Of a stretch of DNA of 64,000 nucleotides, positions 18,044 through 26,587 are shown one piece after another. The DNA comes from Streptomyces sp. NBC_01471 (lineage in GTDB: Bacteria > Actinomycetota > Actinomycetes > Streptomycetales > Streptomycetaceae). Under the pieces are notes generated by a model that saw nothing but the letters and a program-made list of their open reading frames with translations, was not told the origin of the DNA and did no database searches. Position 1 is the first letter of the stretch, and each line of letters begins with the position of its first letter. The translations under genes were made by a program, and so were the position numbers. The DNA lies in NCBI RefSeq assembly GCF_041438865.1, contig NZ_CP109450.1, positions 6,636,001 through 6,700,000 of the forward strand, written 5' to 3'.

Positions 18044-18368
18044 ATGTTTCCCCCCTCTTGGTGAGCGACGATGGCTCGGAGTCCGCGTACCGTCACCCAG
18101 TGTGTTCGTGAGCTCGATGAATATATTCAGACTCCCGAATGAGAGTCAAGGAGATTTATTGACGCTTCGCCTCGGCATTGTGAGTGGACTGCTGATTTTT
18201 CCTGATCAGTGTGCTATTTCGTTTGCTGGTTACTGTGGAGCCGATTTATCCGTCTTTTCCCCCCGTCGCGCCCGTCCCGGGCTTGCTGAACGCCGCTGGA
18301 GGTCTGCGCCCGCATGGGACTAAAGATCGTGCTGACTGTCGGAGGCGGCGGGTAGGCTCGTTGACAAG
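18044..18368. other. AT-richer intergenic stretch without a confident gene
   Basis: This 325-base stretch separates the divergent secreted-protein gene and helY and is clearly lower in GC than its right-hand neighbour. A short frame beginning at TTG 18159, five bases after AAGGAG, runs to 18323 (54 residues), but it has no recognisable motif and its end reads as shadow-like basic sequence. I see no RNA gene. Confidence 0.4.
18352..18357 (+). promoter_or_regulatory. Possible -10 element of a near-leaderless helY
   Basis: TAGGCT lies 11 bases before the helY ATG at 18369, and no ribosome binding site is visible in between. This layout is typical of leaderless or very short-leader actinobacterial mRNAs. 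No convincing -35 element is seen. Confidence 0.35.
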
Positions 18369-21197
18369 ATGACCGAGGACCTTTCGCCCGCTGAGCGTTA
18401 TGCAGCTGCCCGCACCCGCGCTGTCGAAGAGGCCGCCGCGCTGGCCCCCTTCCGCCGCATGTACGACTTCGATCTCGATCCGTTCCAGATCGAGGCGTGC
18501 CGGGCCCTGGAGGCGGGCAAGGGTGTGCTCGTCGCGGCACCCACCGGTTCGGGAAAGACGATCGTCGGCGAGTTCGCCGTGCACCTGGCCCTGGAGCAGG
18601 GTCGCAAGTGCTTCTACACCACCCCGATCAAGGCCCTGTCCAACCAGAAGTACGCGGACCTGGCGAAGCGGTACGGGGCGGACAAGGTCGGCCTGCTCAC
18701 CGGTGACAACAGCGTGAACGCGGACGCCCCGGTGGTCGTCATGACCACCGAGGTCCTGCGGAACATGCTGTACGCGAGCTCCCAGTCGCTCCTGGGGCTC
18801 GGCTATGTGGTGATGGACGAGGTGCACTACCTCTCCGACCGCTTCCGCGGCGCCGTGTGGGAGGAGGTGATCATCCACCTGCCGGATTCGGTGACCCTGG
18901 TGTCGCTCTCGGCGACCGTGTCCAACGCCGAGGAGTTCGGCGACTGGCTGGACACCGTGCGCGGTGACACCGAAGTGATCGTCTCCGAGCACCGGCCCGT
19001 CCCGCTCTGGCAGCACGTGCTCGCCGGGCGCCGGATGTACGACCTCTTCGAGGAGTCGACGGACCACGGCGGCCGGGGCGGCGCCAAGCGCGAGGTCAAC
19101 CCCGACCTGCTCCGGATGGCCCGGCAGGAGAACCAGCGCACGTACAACCCGCGCGACCGCCGCCGCGGCAAGATGGTGCGCGAGGCGGACCGCGAGCGCG
19201 AGCGCCGCTCCCGCAGCCGGATCTGGACCCCGAGCAGGGCCGAGGTCATCGCCCGGCTCGACGCCGAGGGGCTGCTGCCCGCCATCACCTTCATCTTCAG
19301 CAGGGCCGGCTGCGAGGCCGCGGTCCAGCAGTGCCTCTACGCGGGGCTGCGGCTCAACCCGGAGGAAGCACGTCAGACGGTCCGCGAGATCGTCGAGGAG
19401 CGCACCGCCGCCATCCCGCGCGAGGACCTCCACGTCCTCGGGTACTACGAGTGGCTGGAAGGCCTGGAGCGGGGCATCGCCGCGCACCACGCCGGGATGC
19501 TGCCGACCTTCAAGGAGGTCGTCGAGGAGCTCTTCGTACGCGGGCTCGTCAAGGCCGTGTTCGCGACGGAGACCCTGGCGCTCGGCATCAACATGCCCGC
19601 CCGCTCAGTGGTCCTGGAGAAGCTCGTCAAGTGGAACGGCGAGCAGCACGCCGACATCACCCCCGGCGAGTACACCCAGCTGACCGGCCGGGCCGGGCGG
19701 CGCGGTATCGATGTCGAGGGCCACGCGGTGGTGCTCTGGCAGCGCGCCATGGATCCCGGCGCGCTCGCCGGCCTCGCCGGCACCCGTACCTATCCGCTGC
19801 GCTCCAGCTTCCGGCCCTCGTACAACATGGCCGTCAACCTGGTGCAGCAGTTCGGCCGGCACCGCTCGCGGGAACTGCTCGAAACGTCCTTCGCGCAGTT
19901 CCAGGCCGACAAGTCGGTCGTCGGCATCTCCAAGCAGGTGCAGAAGAACGAGGAGGGCATCGCCGGCTACCGCGAGGGCATGACCTGCCACCTCGGGGAC
20001 TTCGAGGAGTACGCACGGCTGCGCCGCGATCTCAAGGACCGTGAGACGGAGCTGGCCAAGCAGGGGGCCGTGCAGCGGCGGGCCGCCGCCGCCGACGCCC
20101 TGGAGAAGCTGAGGCCGGGCGATGTCATCCACGTGCCGACGGGCAAGTTCGCCGGGCTCGCACTGGTCCTGGACCCGGGACTGCCGGCCGGCCGGGCCAA
20201 CGGGCACCGGGGCTTCGAGGCGTACGACGGGCCCCGGCCGCTGGTGCTCACCGCCGAGCGGCAGGTCAAACGGCTCGCCGCCATGGACTTCCCGGTGGCC
20301 GTCGAGGCGCTGGACCGGATGCGGATCCCGAAGTCGTTCAATGCCAAGTCGCCCCAGTCCAGGCGCGATCTGGCGTCCGCGCTGCGCACCAAGGCCGGGC
20401 ACATCGTGCCGGACCGGCACCGCAAGCCGCGGGCCGCCGCCGCCGACGACCGGGAGATCGCCCGGCTGCGCACCGAACTGCGCGCGCACCCCTGCCACGG
20501 CTGCGACGAGCGGGAGGACCACGCGCGCTGGGCCGAGCGCTACCACCGTCTGCAGCGTGACACCCGGCAGCTGGAGCGCCGGATCGAGGGCCGCACCAAC
20601 ACCATCGCCCGCACCTTCGACCGGATCTACGCCCTGCTGACCGAGCTGGACTACCTCCGGGGCGACGAGTCGACCGTCCACGGCAAGCGCCTCGCCCGGC
20701 TCTACGGCGAGCTGGACCTGCTGGCGTCGGAGTGTCTGCGGGCCGGTGTCTGGGAAGGGCTCAGCCCCGCCGAACTCGCCGCGTGCGCCTCGGCGCTGGT
20801 CTTCGAGGCGCGCCAGTCCGACGACGCCGTCGCGCCCAAGGTCCCCGACGGTGCGGCGAAGACCGCGCTGGGCGAGATGGTCCGGATCTGGGGCAGGCTC
20901 GACGCCCTGGAGGAGGACTTCAAGATCAACCAGACGGAGGGCGTGGGCCAGCGCGAGCCCGACCTCGGCTTCGCCTGGGCTGCCTACCAGTGGGCATCCG
21001 GCCGGGGCCTCGACGAGGTGCTGCGCGACGCCGAGATGCCGGCCGGTGACTTCGTCCGCTGGTGCAAGCAGGTGATCGATGTCCTCGGCCAGATCGCGGC
21101 GGCGGCGCCGGGCGAGAACAGCACGGTCTCGCGCAACGCCCGCAAGGCAGTCGACGCCGTACGGCGGGGCGTGGTCGCGTACAGCTCGGTGGGCTGA
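18369..21197 (+). CDS. helY: Ski2-like DEAD/DEVH-box RNA helicase HelY
   Basis: HelY is the bacterial relative of the eukaryotic exosome helicases Ski2/Mtr4. The 942-residue protein has motif I APTGSGKT (57-64), motif Ia TPIKALSNQKY, motif II DEVH (150-153), motif III LSAT, the AAHHAGMLP region with ATETLALGINMPA, and motif VI QLTGRAGRRG. A long C-terminal part (after about residue 560) includes a coiled, charged region with a CHGCDERE zinc-like motif and the DSHCT-type helical domain. It presumably unwinds RNA in decay or processing. It follows the tat region in this genome and is itself of normal high GC. Confidence 0.95.
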   Translation: MTEDLSPAERYAAARTRAVEEAAALAPFRRMYDFDLDPFQIEACRALEAGKGVLVAAPTGSGKTIVGEFAVHLALEQGRKCFYTTPIKALSNQKYADLAKRYGADKVGLLTGDNSVNADAPVVVMTTEVLRNMLYASSQSLLGLGYVVMDEVHYLSDRFRGAVWEEVIIHLPDSVTLVSLSATVSNAEEFGDWLDTVRGDTEVIVSEHRPVPLWQHVLAGRRMYDLFEESTDHGGRGGAKREVNPDLLRMARQENQRTYNPRDRRRGKMVREADRERERRSRSRIWTPSRAEVIARLDAEGLLPAITFIFSRAGCEAAVQQCLYAGLRLNPEEARQTVREIVEERTAAIPREDLHVLGYYEWLEGLERGIAAHHAGMLPTFKEVVEELFVRGLVKAVFATETLALGINMPARSVVLEKLVKWNGEQHADITPGEYTQLTGRAGRRGIDVEGHAVVLWQRAMDPGALAGLAGTRTYPLRSSFRPSYNMAVNLVQQFGRHRSRELLETSFAQFQADKSVVGISKQVQKNEEGIAGYREGMTCHLGDFEEYARLRRDLKDRETELAKQGAVQRRAAAADALEKLRPGDVIHVPTGKFAGLALVLDPGLPAGRANGHRGFEAYDGPRPLVLTAERQVKRLAAMDFPVAVEALDRMRIPKSFNAKSPQSRRDLASALRTKAGHIVPDRHRKPRAAAADDREIARLRTELRAHPCHGCDEREDHARWAERYHRLQRDTRQLERRIEGRTNTIARTFDRIYALLTELDYLRGDESTVHGKRLARLYGELDLLASECLRAGVWEGLSPAELAACASALVFEARQSDDAVAPKVPDGAAKTALGEMVRIWGRLDALEEDFKINQTEGVGQREPDLGFAWAAYQWASGRGLDEVLRDAEMPAGDFVRWCKQVIDVLGQIAAAAPGENSTVSRNARKAVDAVRRGVVAYSSVG

Positions 21198-21218
21198 CGC
21201 GCTCAACGCGGTACGGCC

Positions 21219-21258
21219 GTACGGCCCCCGCAGGGATCGCTCCCTGCGGGGGCCGTAC
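21219..21258. terminator. Bidirectional hairpin between helY and the pseudouridine synthase gene
   Basis: A perfect 18-bp inverted repeat (21219-21236 with 21241-21258) with a TCGC loop lies between two convergent stop codons. Confidence 0.8.
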
Positions 21259-21266
21259 GCGTCTGC

Positions 21267-22208
21267 TCAGCGGCCCGCCGCCCACTCGTCGTACGCCGTC
21301 CAGGCCAGGAGCGAACGCCCGCTCTCGAAGCGGTGCTCGGCGCCGGTGACCGGATCGGTGAACTCCAGTACCCGGGCCAGCAGTTGCAGCGGCCTGCGGA
21401 AGTCGTCCGGTGGCGGGTCGGTGACCACCGGGAAGAACGGGTCGCCGAGGAGCGGGACGCCCAGCGCGTTCATATGGACGCGCAGCTGGTGCGTACGGCC
21501 GGTGACCGGGGTGAGCCGGTAGCGGGCGAGATCCCCCCTCTGTCCGGCGAGCTCGATCCGCGTCTCGCTGTTCGGTTCCCCGGGTGTCTCGAAGGCGGCG
21601 ACGATCCCCGGCACCTTCTCGATGCGGCTGCGGGAGACGTGCGGCAGTTCAAGACCGGCCCGGTACGGGGCGACGGCCTCGTACACCTTGCGCACCTTCC
21701 GGTCGCGGAACAGCGTCTGGTACGCACCGCGCTCCCCGGGCCGCACCGAGAACAGCACGAGGCCAGCGGTCAGCCGGTCGAGCCGGTGGGCGGGGCTCAG
21801 TGCGGGCAGCCCGAGGTCCCTGCGGAGCCGTGCCAGCGCGGTCTGGGTGATGTGCCTGCCCCGCGGGGTGGTGGCCAGGAAGTGCGGTTTGTCCGCGACG
21901 ACGATGTGTTCGTCGCGGTAGCGCACAGCGATCTCGAACGGCACGGGCACCTCAGCGGGGAAGTCCCGGTGGAACCAGACCGAGGCACCCGGCAGATACG
22001 GCGTGTCGGCCAGGACCGGCCCGTCCACCCCGACGAACGCGCCCTCCCGCAGCATGGCGTCGACCTCGGCGGCACCGCCCGGCAGCCGCTCCGCCAGATG
22101 TTCCCTGACGGTGGTCCACACTCCGTCCACGGGAAGCCTCAGCCGTACCGCGTCGATGCCCTCGCGCTGGGGCAGGGGGCCCGGGAGCCGGGAAGTCTTG
22201 CGTCTCAT
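21267..22208 (-). CDS. RluA-family pseudouridine synthase
   Basis: The 313-residue protein isomerises uridine to pseudouridine in RNA. An S4-like N-terminal part (about residues 20-75) is followed by the catalytic domain with the RluA signature HRLDRLTAGLVLF, whose Asp is the catalytic residue, and by VTGRTHQLRVHM, the late family motif. It resembles the 23S rRNA/tRNA RluA group but the exact target cannot be assigned. It lies alone, convergent with helY, and reads away from the fasciclin gene's terminator. Confidence 0.92.
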   Translation of the reverse strand: MRRKTSRLPGPLPQREGIDAVRLRLPVDGVWTTVREHLAERLPGGAAEVDAMLREGAFVGVDGPVLADTPYLPGASVWFHRDFPAEVPVPFEIAVRYRDEHIVVADKPHFLATTPRGRHITQTALARLRRDLGLPALSPAHRLDRLTAGLVLFSVRPGERGAYQTLFRDRKVRKVYEAVAPYRAGLELPHVSRSRIEKVPGIVAAFETPGEPNSETRIELAGQRGDLARYRLTPVTGRTHQLRVHMNALGVPLLGDPFFPVVTDPPPDDFRRPLQLLARVLEFTDPVTGAEHRFESGRSLLAWTAYDEWAAGR

Positions 22209-22295
22209 CGTGGCTCAAGGGTACGAGCGGCGGGGCGAAGGGCACACACCCCGCCCCGCCATACAGACACTCCGTGGCCCCGCCCCGCGCCCGCG

Positions 22296-22340
22296 CACGG
22301 CGCGGGCCGCCGCAGCAGATGTGCGGCGGCCCGCGCCGTG
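22296..22340 (-). terminator. Terminator of the fasciclin lipoprotein gene
   Basis: A perfect 19-bp inverted repeat (22296-22314 with 22322-22340) and a 7-base loop lie 39 bases beyond the fasciclin stop codon and upstream of the pseudouridine synthase gene on the same strand. Confidence 0.8.
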
Positions 22341-22378
22341 GGACGCTTGAGGCGGTGCGTGTACCGGCTCCGATGCGC

Positions 22379-23011
22379 TTACTTCGGCATCAGCACCGAG
22401 TCGACGATGTACACCGTGGCGTTGGCCGTCGGGACGTTGCCGCAGACCACGTTCGAGGCGTTGTTGACCTTGTACGAGACGCCGGAGCCCGAGGTGGTGA
22501 GCTTGCTCTTCTCCAGCGTCGGGTAGCTGCCGTTCTCCAGCATCTTCGGCGTGAGCTTCTGGCCGACGACGTGGTACGTGAGGATCTTGGTGAGCATCGC
22601 CTTGTCGTTGAGGACCTTGTCCAGCTGGGCCTTCGGGATCTTGTTGAAGGCGTCGTTGGTCGGGGCGAACACGGTGATGTTCTTGGCGTTGTTCAGGGTG
22701 TCGACCAGGCCGGCCTTCTTGACGGCCGTCACCAGGGTGGACAGCGCCGGGTTGTTCGAAGCGGCGGTGGCCACCGGGTCCTTGGCCATGCCGTTGAAGC
22801 TTCCCGCACCGTTCTTGGGGACCGTGGCACAGCCCGGGCCGAACGGCTTGCTGGTGTCCATGGCGTTCGACTTGGTCGCCGCCGCCGAGGGCTTGTCCGC
22901 CTTCGAGTCGTCCTTCTTCGAGTCGTTGGACGAGCACGCCGAGAGCGCCAGGGGAAGGGCGACCGCGCCGACGACGGCGAGCGTGATGCGGGGGAAGCGG
23001 GTGGTGCGCAT
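22379..23011 (-). CDS. Fasciclin (FAS1)-domain lipoprotein, MPT83/MPT70-like
   Basis: The ATG at 23011 follows GAGGAGAA and begins a lipoprotein signal with lipobox LSAC near residue 26. The 210-residue product then has a Ser/Lys/Asp-rich linker and one FAS1 domain with the family motifs NITVFAPTNDAFNKIP (H1) and YHVVGQKLTP, ending in IVDSVLMPK. FAS1 domains mediate adhesion at the cell surface. In mycobacteria the counterparts MPT83/MPT70 are main SigK targets. Here the gene is preceded by a CCAATCC-N16-CGAATA promoter on its own strand and is divergent to the amine-oxidase operon. Confidence 0.94.
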   Translation of the reverse strand: MRTTRFPRITLAVVGAVALPLALSACSSNDSKKDDSKADKPSAAATKSNAMDTSKPFGPGCATVPKNGAGSFNGMAKDPVATAASNNPALSTLVTAVKKAGLVDTLNNAKNITVFAPTNDAFNKIPKAQLDKVLNDKAMLTKILTYHVVGQKLTPKMLENGSYPTLEKSKLTTSGSGVSYKVNNASNVVCGNVPTANATVYIVDSVLMPK

Positions 23012-23162
23012 GGGGTTCTCCTCATGGAAAGGGTTGCTCAGAACGTCTGCAAGGGATGGGGCACCAGCGGAGAGAGCCGCCGACACGCAGCGCGTCGCGC
23101 AGCGGGTGTTCTGTCCAAAAACCCGGTGCGGCCGCATCTCTCCGAAGTGCACTCACGTCGGC

Positions 23163-23191
23163 TATTCGGGCCAGGTGCGGTCGCGGATTGG
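23163..23191 (-). promoter_or_regulatory. SigK-type promoter of the fasciclin gene
   Basis: Read on the minus strand, CCAATCC (complement of 23185-23191), 16 bases, then CGAATA (complement of 23163-23168). The same elements and spacing occur before the amine-oxidase operon and before sigK. A leader of about 145 bases follows. Confidence 0.75.
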
Positions 23192-23215
23192 TCTGTCATC
23201 CGATCGTGTGACGGA

Positions 23216-23244
23216 CCAATCCGGGTGGACTCCGGCTGCGAATA
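23216..23244 (+). promoter_or_regulatory. SigK-type promoter of the amine-oxidase operon
   Basis: CCAATCC (23216-23222) and CGAATA (23239-23244) are exactly 16 bases apart, and the start of transcription would fall about 40 bases before the operon's first ATG. The two divergent -35 elements create the imperfect 15-bp inverted repeat at 23184-23223. Confidence 0.75.
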
Positions 23245-23289
23245 CCTGGTGAGGGGCGGTGCCCGACATCACTTACCGGAGGGAGCGGC

Positions 23290-24561
23290 ATGGCGGACCA
23301 GAGGCGTCGGACGGCCGTGGTGGGAAGCGGGATCGCGGGGCTGACCGCCGCGCATGTCCTGCGGCGCGCGCATGAGGTCTCGCTGTACGAGGCGGACGAC
23401 CGGCTCGGCGGCCACGCGCACACCCACGACATACCGTCGGCCGACGGCCGCGTGCACGCCGTCGACTCCGGGTTCATCGTCCACAACCAGCGCACCTATC
23501 CGCAGTTGCTGCGGCTCTTCGCCGAACTCGGCGTCGAGACGCAGGAGTCGGAGATGAGCATGTCGGTGCGGTGCGAGGGGTGCGGCCTCGAATACGCCGG
23601 TGCGCGCGGCCTCTCCGGGCTCCTCGCCCAGCCGCGCAACGCCTTCCGCGGCCGCTATCTGCGGATGCTCGCCGAAGTGCCGCGCTTCCACCGCCTGGCC
23701 CGGAAACTGCTGGCGGCCGGCGAAGGCGCGGAGACACTGACGCTGGGGGAGTTCCTCGCCCGAGGCGGCTTCTCGCCGTACTTCACCGCGCACTTCATGA
23801 CCCCGCTGGTCTCAGCTGTCTGGTCCTGCGACCCGGTGACCGCGCTGGGCCACCCCGCAGGACCGCTCTTCCGCTTCCTGGAACACCACGGTCTCCTCTC
23901 GGTGACCGGGTCCCCGACCTGGCGCACGGTGACCGGCGGTTCGCGTACGTACGTCGAGCGGGTCGGCAAGGAACTCACGGCGCTGCACACCTCGACCCCG
24001 GTCCGCAGCGTGCGGCGCGTCTCCGGCGGCGTCGAGATCACCACGGACGACGGGACGACCGAGCGGTACGACTCGGTGGTCATCGCCGTCCACCCCGACC
24101 AGGCGCTCGCCCTGCTGGCCGACCCGACCGAGCAGGAGAGCAGCGTCCTGGGAGCCTTCCGCTACTCCCGCAATCCCACCGTGCTGCACACGGACACCGC
24201 GATCCTGCCGCGCAGCCCGCGGGCCCGCGCCTCCTGGAACTACCTGATGCCGCAGTGCGCCGCCGGTGCGGACCGCGTCCGGGTCAGCTACGACATGAAC
24301 CGCCTCCAGCGCCTCGACGCGCCGGAGACCTATGTCGTCACACTGAACGGCGCCGACCGGATCGCCGACGACCGGGTGCTCGACCGCATGGTGTACGAGC
24401 ACCCCGTGTTCAGCGTCGATTCGGTGGCCGCCCAGCGCCGGCTCCCCGCACTGAGCGGCCCGGTCACCGCCTACGCGGGGGCGTACCACGGCTCGGGTTT
24501 CCACGAGGACGGCTGCCGTTCGGGCGCCGTCGCCGCACAGGCGCTGGGGGTGACCTGGTGA
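23290..24561 (+). CDS. FAD-dependent amine oxidase/desaturase-like oxidoreductase (Rv0449c-like)
   Basis: The 423-residue protein begins with an FAD Rossmann motif, VVGSGIAGLTAAHVL, followed by the YEADDRLGGHAHTHD segment typical of NAD(P)-binding amine-oxidase-like proteins, and ends with a second FAD contact (YAGAYHGSGFHEDGCRSG). The substrate is unknown; the neighbouring fatty-acid methyltransferases suggest a lipid. The ATG follows GGAGGGAG. Its stop overlaps the GTG of the next gene (GTGA), starting a five-gene translationally coupled operon that matches Rv0449c-Rv0446c of Mycobacterium tuberculosis in content. Confidence 0.92.
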   Translation: MADQRRRTAVVGSGIAGLTAAHVLRRAHEVSLYEADDRLGGHAHTHDIPSADGRVHAVDSGFIVHNQRTYPQLLRLFAELGVETQESEMSMSVRCEGCGLEYAGARGLSGLLAQPRNAFRGRYLRMLAEVPRFHRLARKLLAAGEGAETLTLGEFLARGGFSPYFTAHFMTPLVSAVWSCDPVTALGHPAGPLFRFLEHHGLLSVTGSPTWRTVTGGSRTYVERVGKELTALHTSTPVRSVRRVSGGVEITTDDGTTERYDSVVIAVHPDQALALLADPTEQESSVLGAFRYSRNPTVLHTDTAILPRSPRARASWNYLMPQCAAGADRVRVSYDMNRLQRLDAPETYVVTLNGADRIADDRVLDRMVYEHPVFSVDSVAAQRRLPALSGPVTAYAGAYHGSGFHEDGCRSGAVAAQALGVTW

Positions 24562-25280
24562 ACGCCGTCTACCCGGCCACGATCACCCACGTGCGGACCG
24601 CGCCGAAGCGGCACACCATGCACCACCACACCTATATGTGGCTGATCGACCCCGACACGCCGCCCCGGCTGCCGCGCGGGCTGCGTCCCCTCGCCCGGTT
24701 CGACGCCCGCGACCACTTCGGCGGGGGCGACCGGACCATCCGTGCGGGCCTGGAGAAGTTCCTTGCCGCCCGTGGTGTGGATCTCGGCGGCGGCAGCGTC
24801 CTGATGCTCGCCCACGCCCGGGTGTTCGGCCACGTCTTCAATCCGCTGACCGTCTACTGGTGCCGTGACGCGGACGGCCGGCCGCTGTGCGTCGTCGCCG
24901 AGGTGCACAACACCTACGGCGAGCGGCACTGCTATCTGCTGCGCCCCGACCCGGCGGGCCGCGACGTCGTACCGAAGGAGTTCTACGTATCGCCGTTCTT
25001 CCCCGTGGACGGCGACTACCGGATGCGGCTGCCCGAACCGGGCGAGCGGCTGAGTCTCGCGGTACATCTGGAACGCGACGACGCGCGTCCGTTCACCGCG
25101 ACCGTACGGGGGGAACGCCGGGCCGCCACCCCGGCCGTTCTGCTGCGGTCGGCGCTCCGCCATCCGTGGTCGACCATGGCCCTCTCCCTCGGGATCCGGG
25201 TACATGGCATCTGGCTGTATCTGCGCGGGCTGCCCGTCCAGCCCCGCCCCCGTCATCTGCCCCAGGAGGGCGTGAAGTGA
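24558..25280 (+). CDS. DUF1365 family protein
   Basis: The GTG at 24558 overlaps the previous stop (GTGA). The 240-residue protein has the conserved HTMHHHTYMWLID, FGHVFNPLTVYWC, AEVHNTYGERHCYLL and KEFYVSPFFPVDGDY blocks of DUF1365. Several His and Tyr residues are invariant, but no activity has been firmly assigned to the family. It always seems to accompany the flavin oxidase and cyclopropane-synthase-like genes in this locus type, which points to modification of membrane fatty acids. It overlaps the next gene by four bases. Confidence 0.92.
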   Translation: MNAVYPATITHVRTAPKRHTMHHHTYMWLIDPDTPPRLPRGLRPLARFDARDHFGGGDRTIRAGLEKFLAARGVDLGGGSVLMLAHARVFGHVFNPLTVYWCRDADGRPLCVVAEVHNTYGERHCYLLRPDPAGRDVVPKEFYVSPFFPVDGDYRMRLPEPGERLSLAVHLERDDARPFTATVRGERRAATPAVLLRSALRHPWSTMALSLGIRVHGIWLYLRGLPVQPRPRHLPQEGVK

Positions 25281-26587
25281 GTGTGTCCGTCTCCCCGGCG
25301 TCTCCCGGATCCACAGGATCTCCCGGGCCCGCCACCCCCTCGACAGCACTGCCCCGCACCGCGGTCGACGCCGAGCGCTGGCCGGACGTCGCCCGGCTCC
25401 CGGACGCGTCCTGGCTGCGCACCGCCATCGCGGAACGCATCGTCCGCCGGGCGCTCGCCGGACTTCCGCTGCGGGTCCGCCTTGCGGGCGCCGAGACACT
25501 CGGACTCGGGGGACCGCTGCTCGACGTGCAGGATCCCGAGGCGTTCTTCCGCCGGATCGGCGCGGGCGGGCTGATCGGCTTCGGCGAGTCCTGGATGGCG
25601 GGCGAGTGGGCGGCCGCCGACCTGGTCGGAGTCCTGACCGTGCTGGCCGAACGGGCCGCGAGCCTGATCCCCGCGCCGCTGCAGAGACTGCGCACCGTCT
25701 GGGCCAGGAAGCAGCCGGTGGCCCAGCGCAACACACCCGAGGGCTCGCGCGAGAACATCAGCCACCACTACGACCTCTCCAACGACCTGTTCGCGCTCTT
25801 CCTCGACGAGACGCTCTCCTACTCGGCGGCGCTCTTCCGCGGCTTCCCCGCCGACCGGTCGCTGCTGGCCGCCGCCCAGCACCGCAAGATCGACCGGCTG
25901 CTCGACGAGGCCGGGGTGGGCCCCGGCACCCGACTCCTCGAAATCGGCACCGGCTGGGGCGAACTGGCCGTCCGGGCCGCGGCGCGCGGCGCCAGGGTGC
26001 GCACCGTGACGCTCTCCAGGGAGCAGCGTGAGCTGGCCGTGGAGCGCATCCGCGCCGCCGGGCACGAGGACAGTGTCTCGGTGGAGATCCTCGACTACCG
26101 CCGGGTGGAGGGCAGTTACGACGCCATCGTGAGCGTCGAGATGATCGAGGCCGTCGGCGCCGAGTTCTGGCCCGAGTACTTCACGACCCTGGACCGGCTG
26201 CTGGCGCCCGGCGGGAGGATCGCGCTCCAGGCGATCACCATGCCGCACGAGCGGATGCTGGCCAGCAAGGACACCTTCACCTGGATCCAGAAGTACATCT
26301 TCCCCGGTGGTCTGCTGCCGTCGACCGAGGCGATCGAGCAGATCACCACCGAACACACGGAGCTGCGCGTCCGGCGGCGCGAGGAGTTCGGACCGCACTA
26401 CGCCGAGACCCTCAGACTCTGGCGCGAACGGTTCGAGGAACAGGCCGACGAGGTCGGGGCACTCGGCTTCGACCAGACCTTCCGACGGCTGTGGACCTTC
26501 TACCTCGCCTACTCCGAAGCGGGCTTCCGCTCCGGCTATCTCGATGTGCAGCAACTGCTGCTCGCCAAGGAGGAGACCCCCCGATGA
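25277..26587 (+). CDS. Cyclopropane-fatty-acid-synthase-family methyltransferase 1
   Basis: The 436-residue SAM-dependent enzyme starts at GTG 25277, seven bases after AGGAGG and overlapping the DUF1365 stop. After a Ser/Pro-rich N terminus and an SCP2-like lead domain, the catalytic part has the family motif SHHYDLSNDLFALFLDETL and SAM motif I LLEIGTGWGELAVRAA. It likely transfers a methylene or methyl group to unsaturated acyl chains in phospholipids; mycobacterial UfaA1 in the same locus is the closest named relative. The second copy follows directly with an ATGA overlap. Confidence 0.92.
   Translation: MSVSVSPASPGSTGSPGPATPSTALPRTAVDAERWPDVARLPDASWLRTAIAERIVRRALAGLPLRVRLAGAETLGLGGPLLDVQDPEAFFRRIGAGGLIGFGESWMAGEWAAADLVGVLTVLAERAASLIPAPLQRLRTVWARKQPVAQRNTPEGSRENISHHYDLSNDLFALFLDETLSYSAALFRGFPADRSLLAAAQHRKIDRLLDEAGVGPGTRLLEIGTGWGELAVRAAARGARVRTVTLSREQRELAVERIRAAGHEDSVSVEILDYRRVEGSYDAIVSVEMIEAVGAEFWPEYFTTLDRLLAPGGRIALQAITMPHERMLASKDTFTWIQKYIFPGGLLPSTEAIEQITTEHTELRVRRREEFGPHYAETLRLWRERFEEQADEVGALGFDQTFRRLWTFYLAYSEAGFRSGYLDVQQLLLAKEETPR

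Noticed and set aside
18117-18323. Possible small gene upstream of helY
   Set aside because: AAGGAG before TTG 18159 is suggestive, but the product lacks any motif, ends in shadow-like basic sequence and has no support beyond the ribosome binding site.
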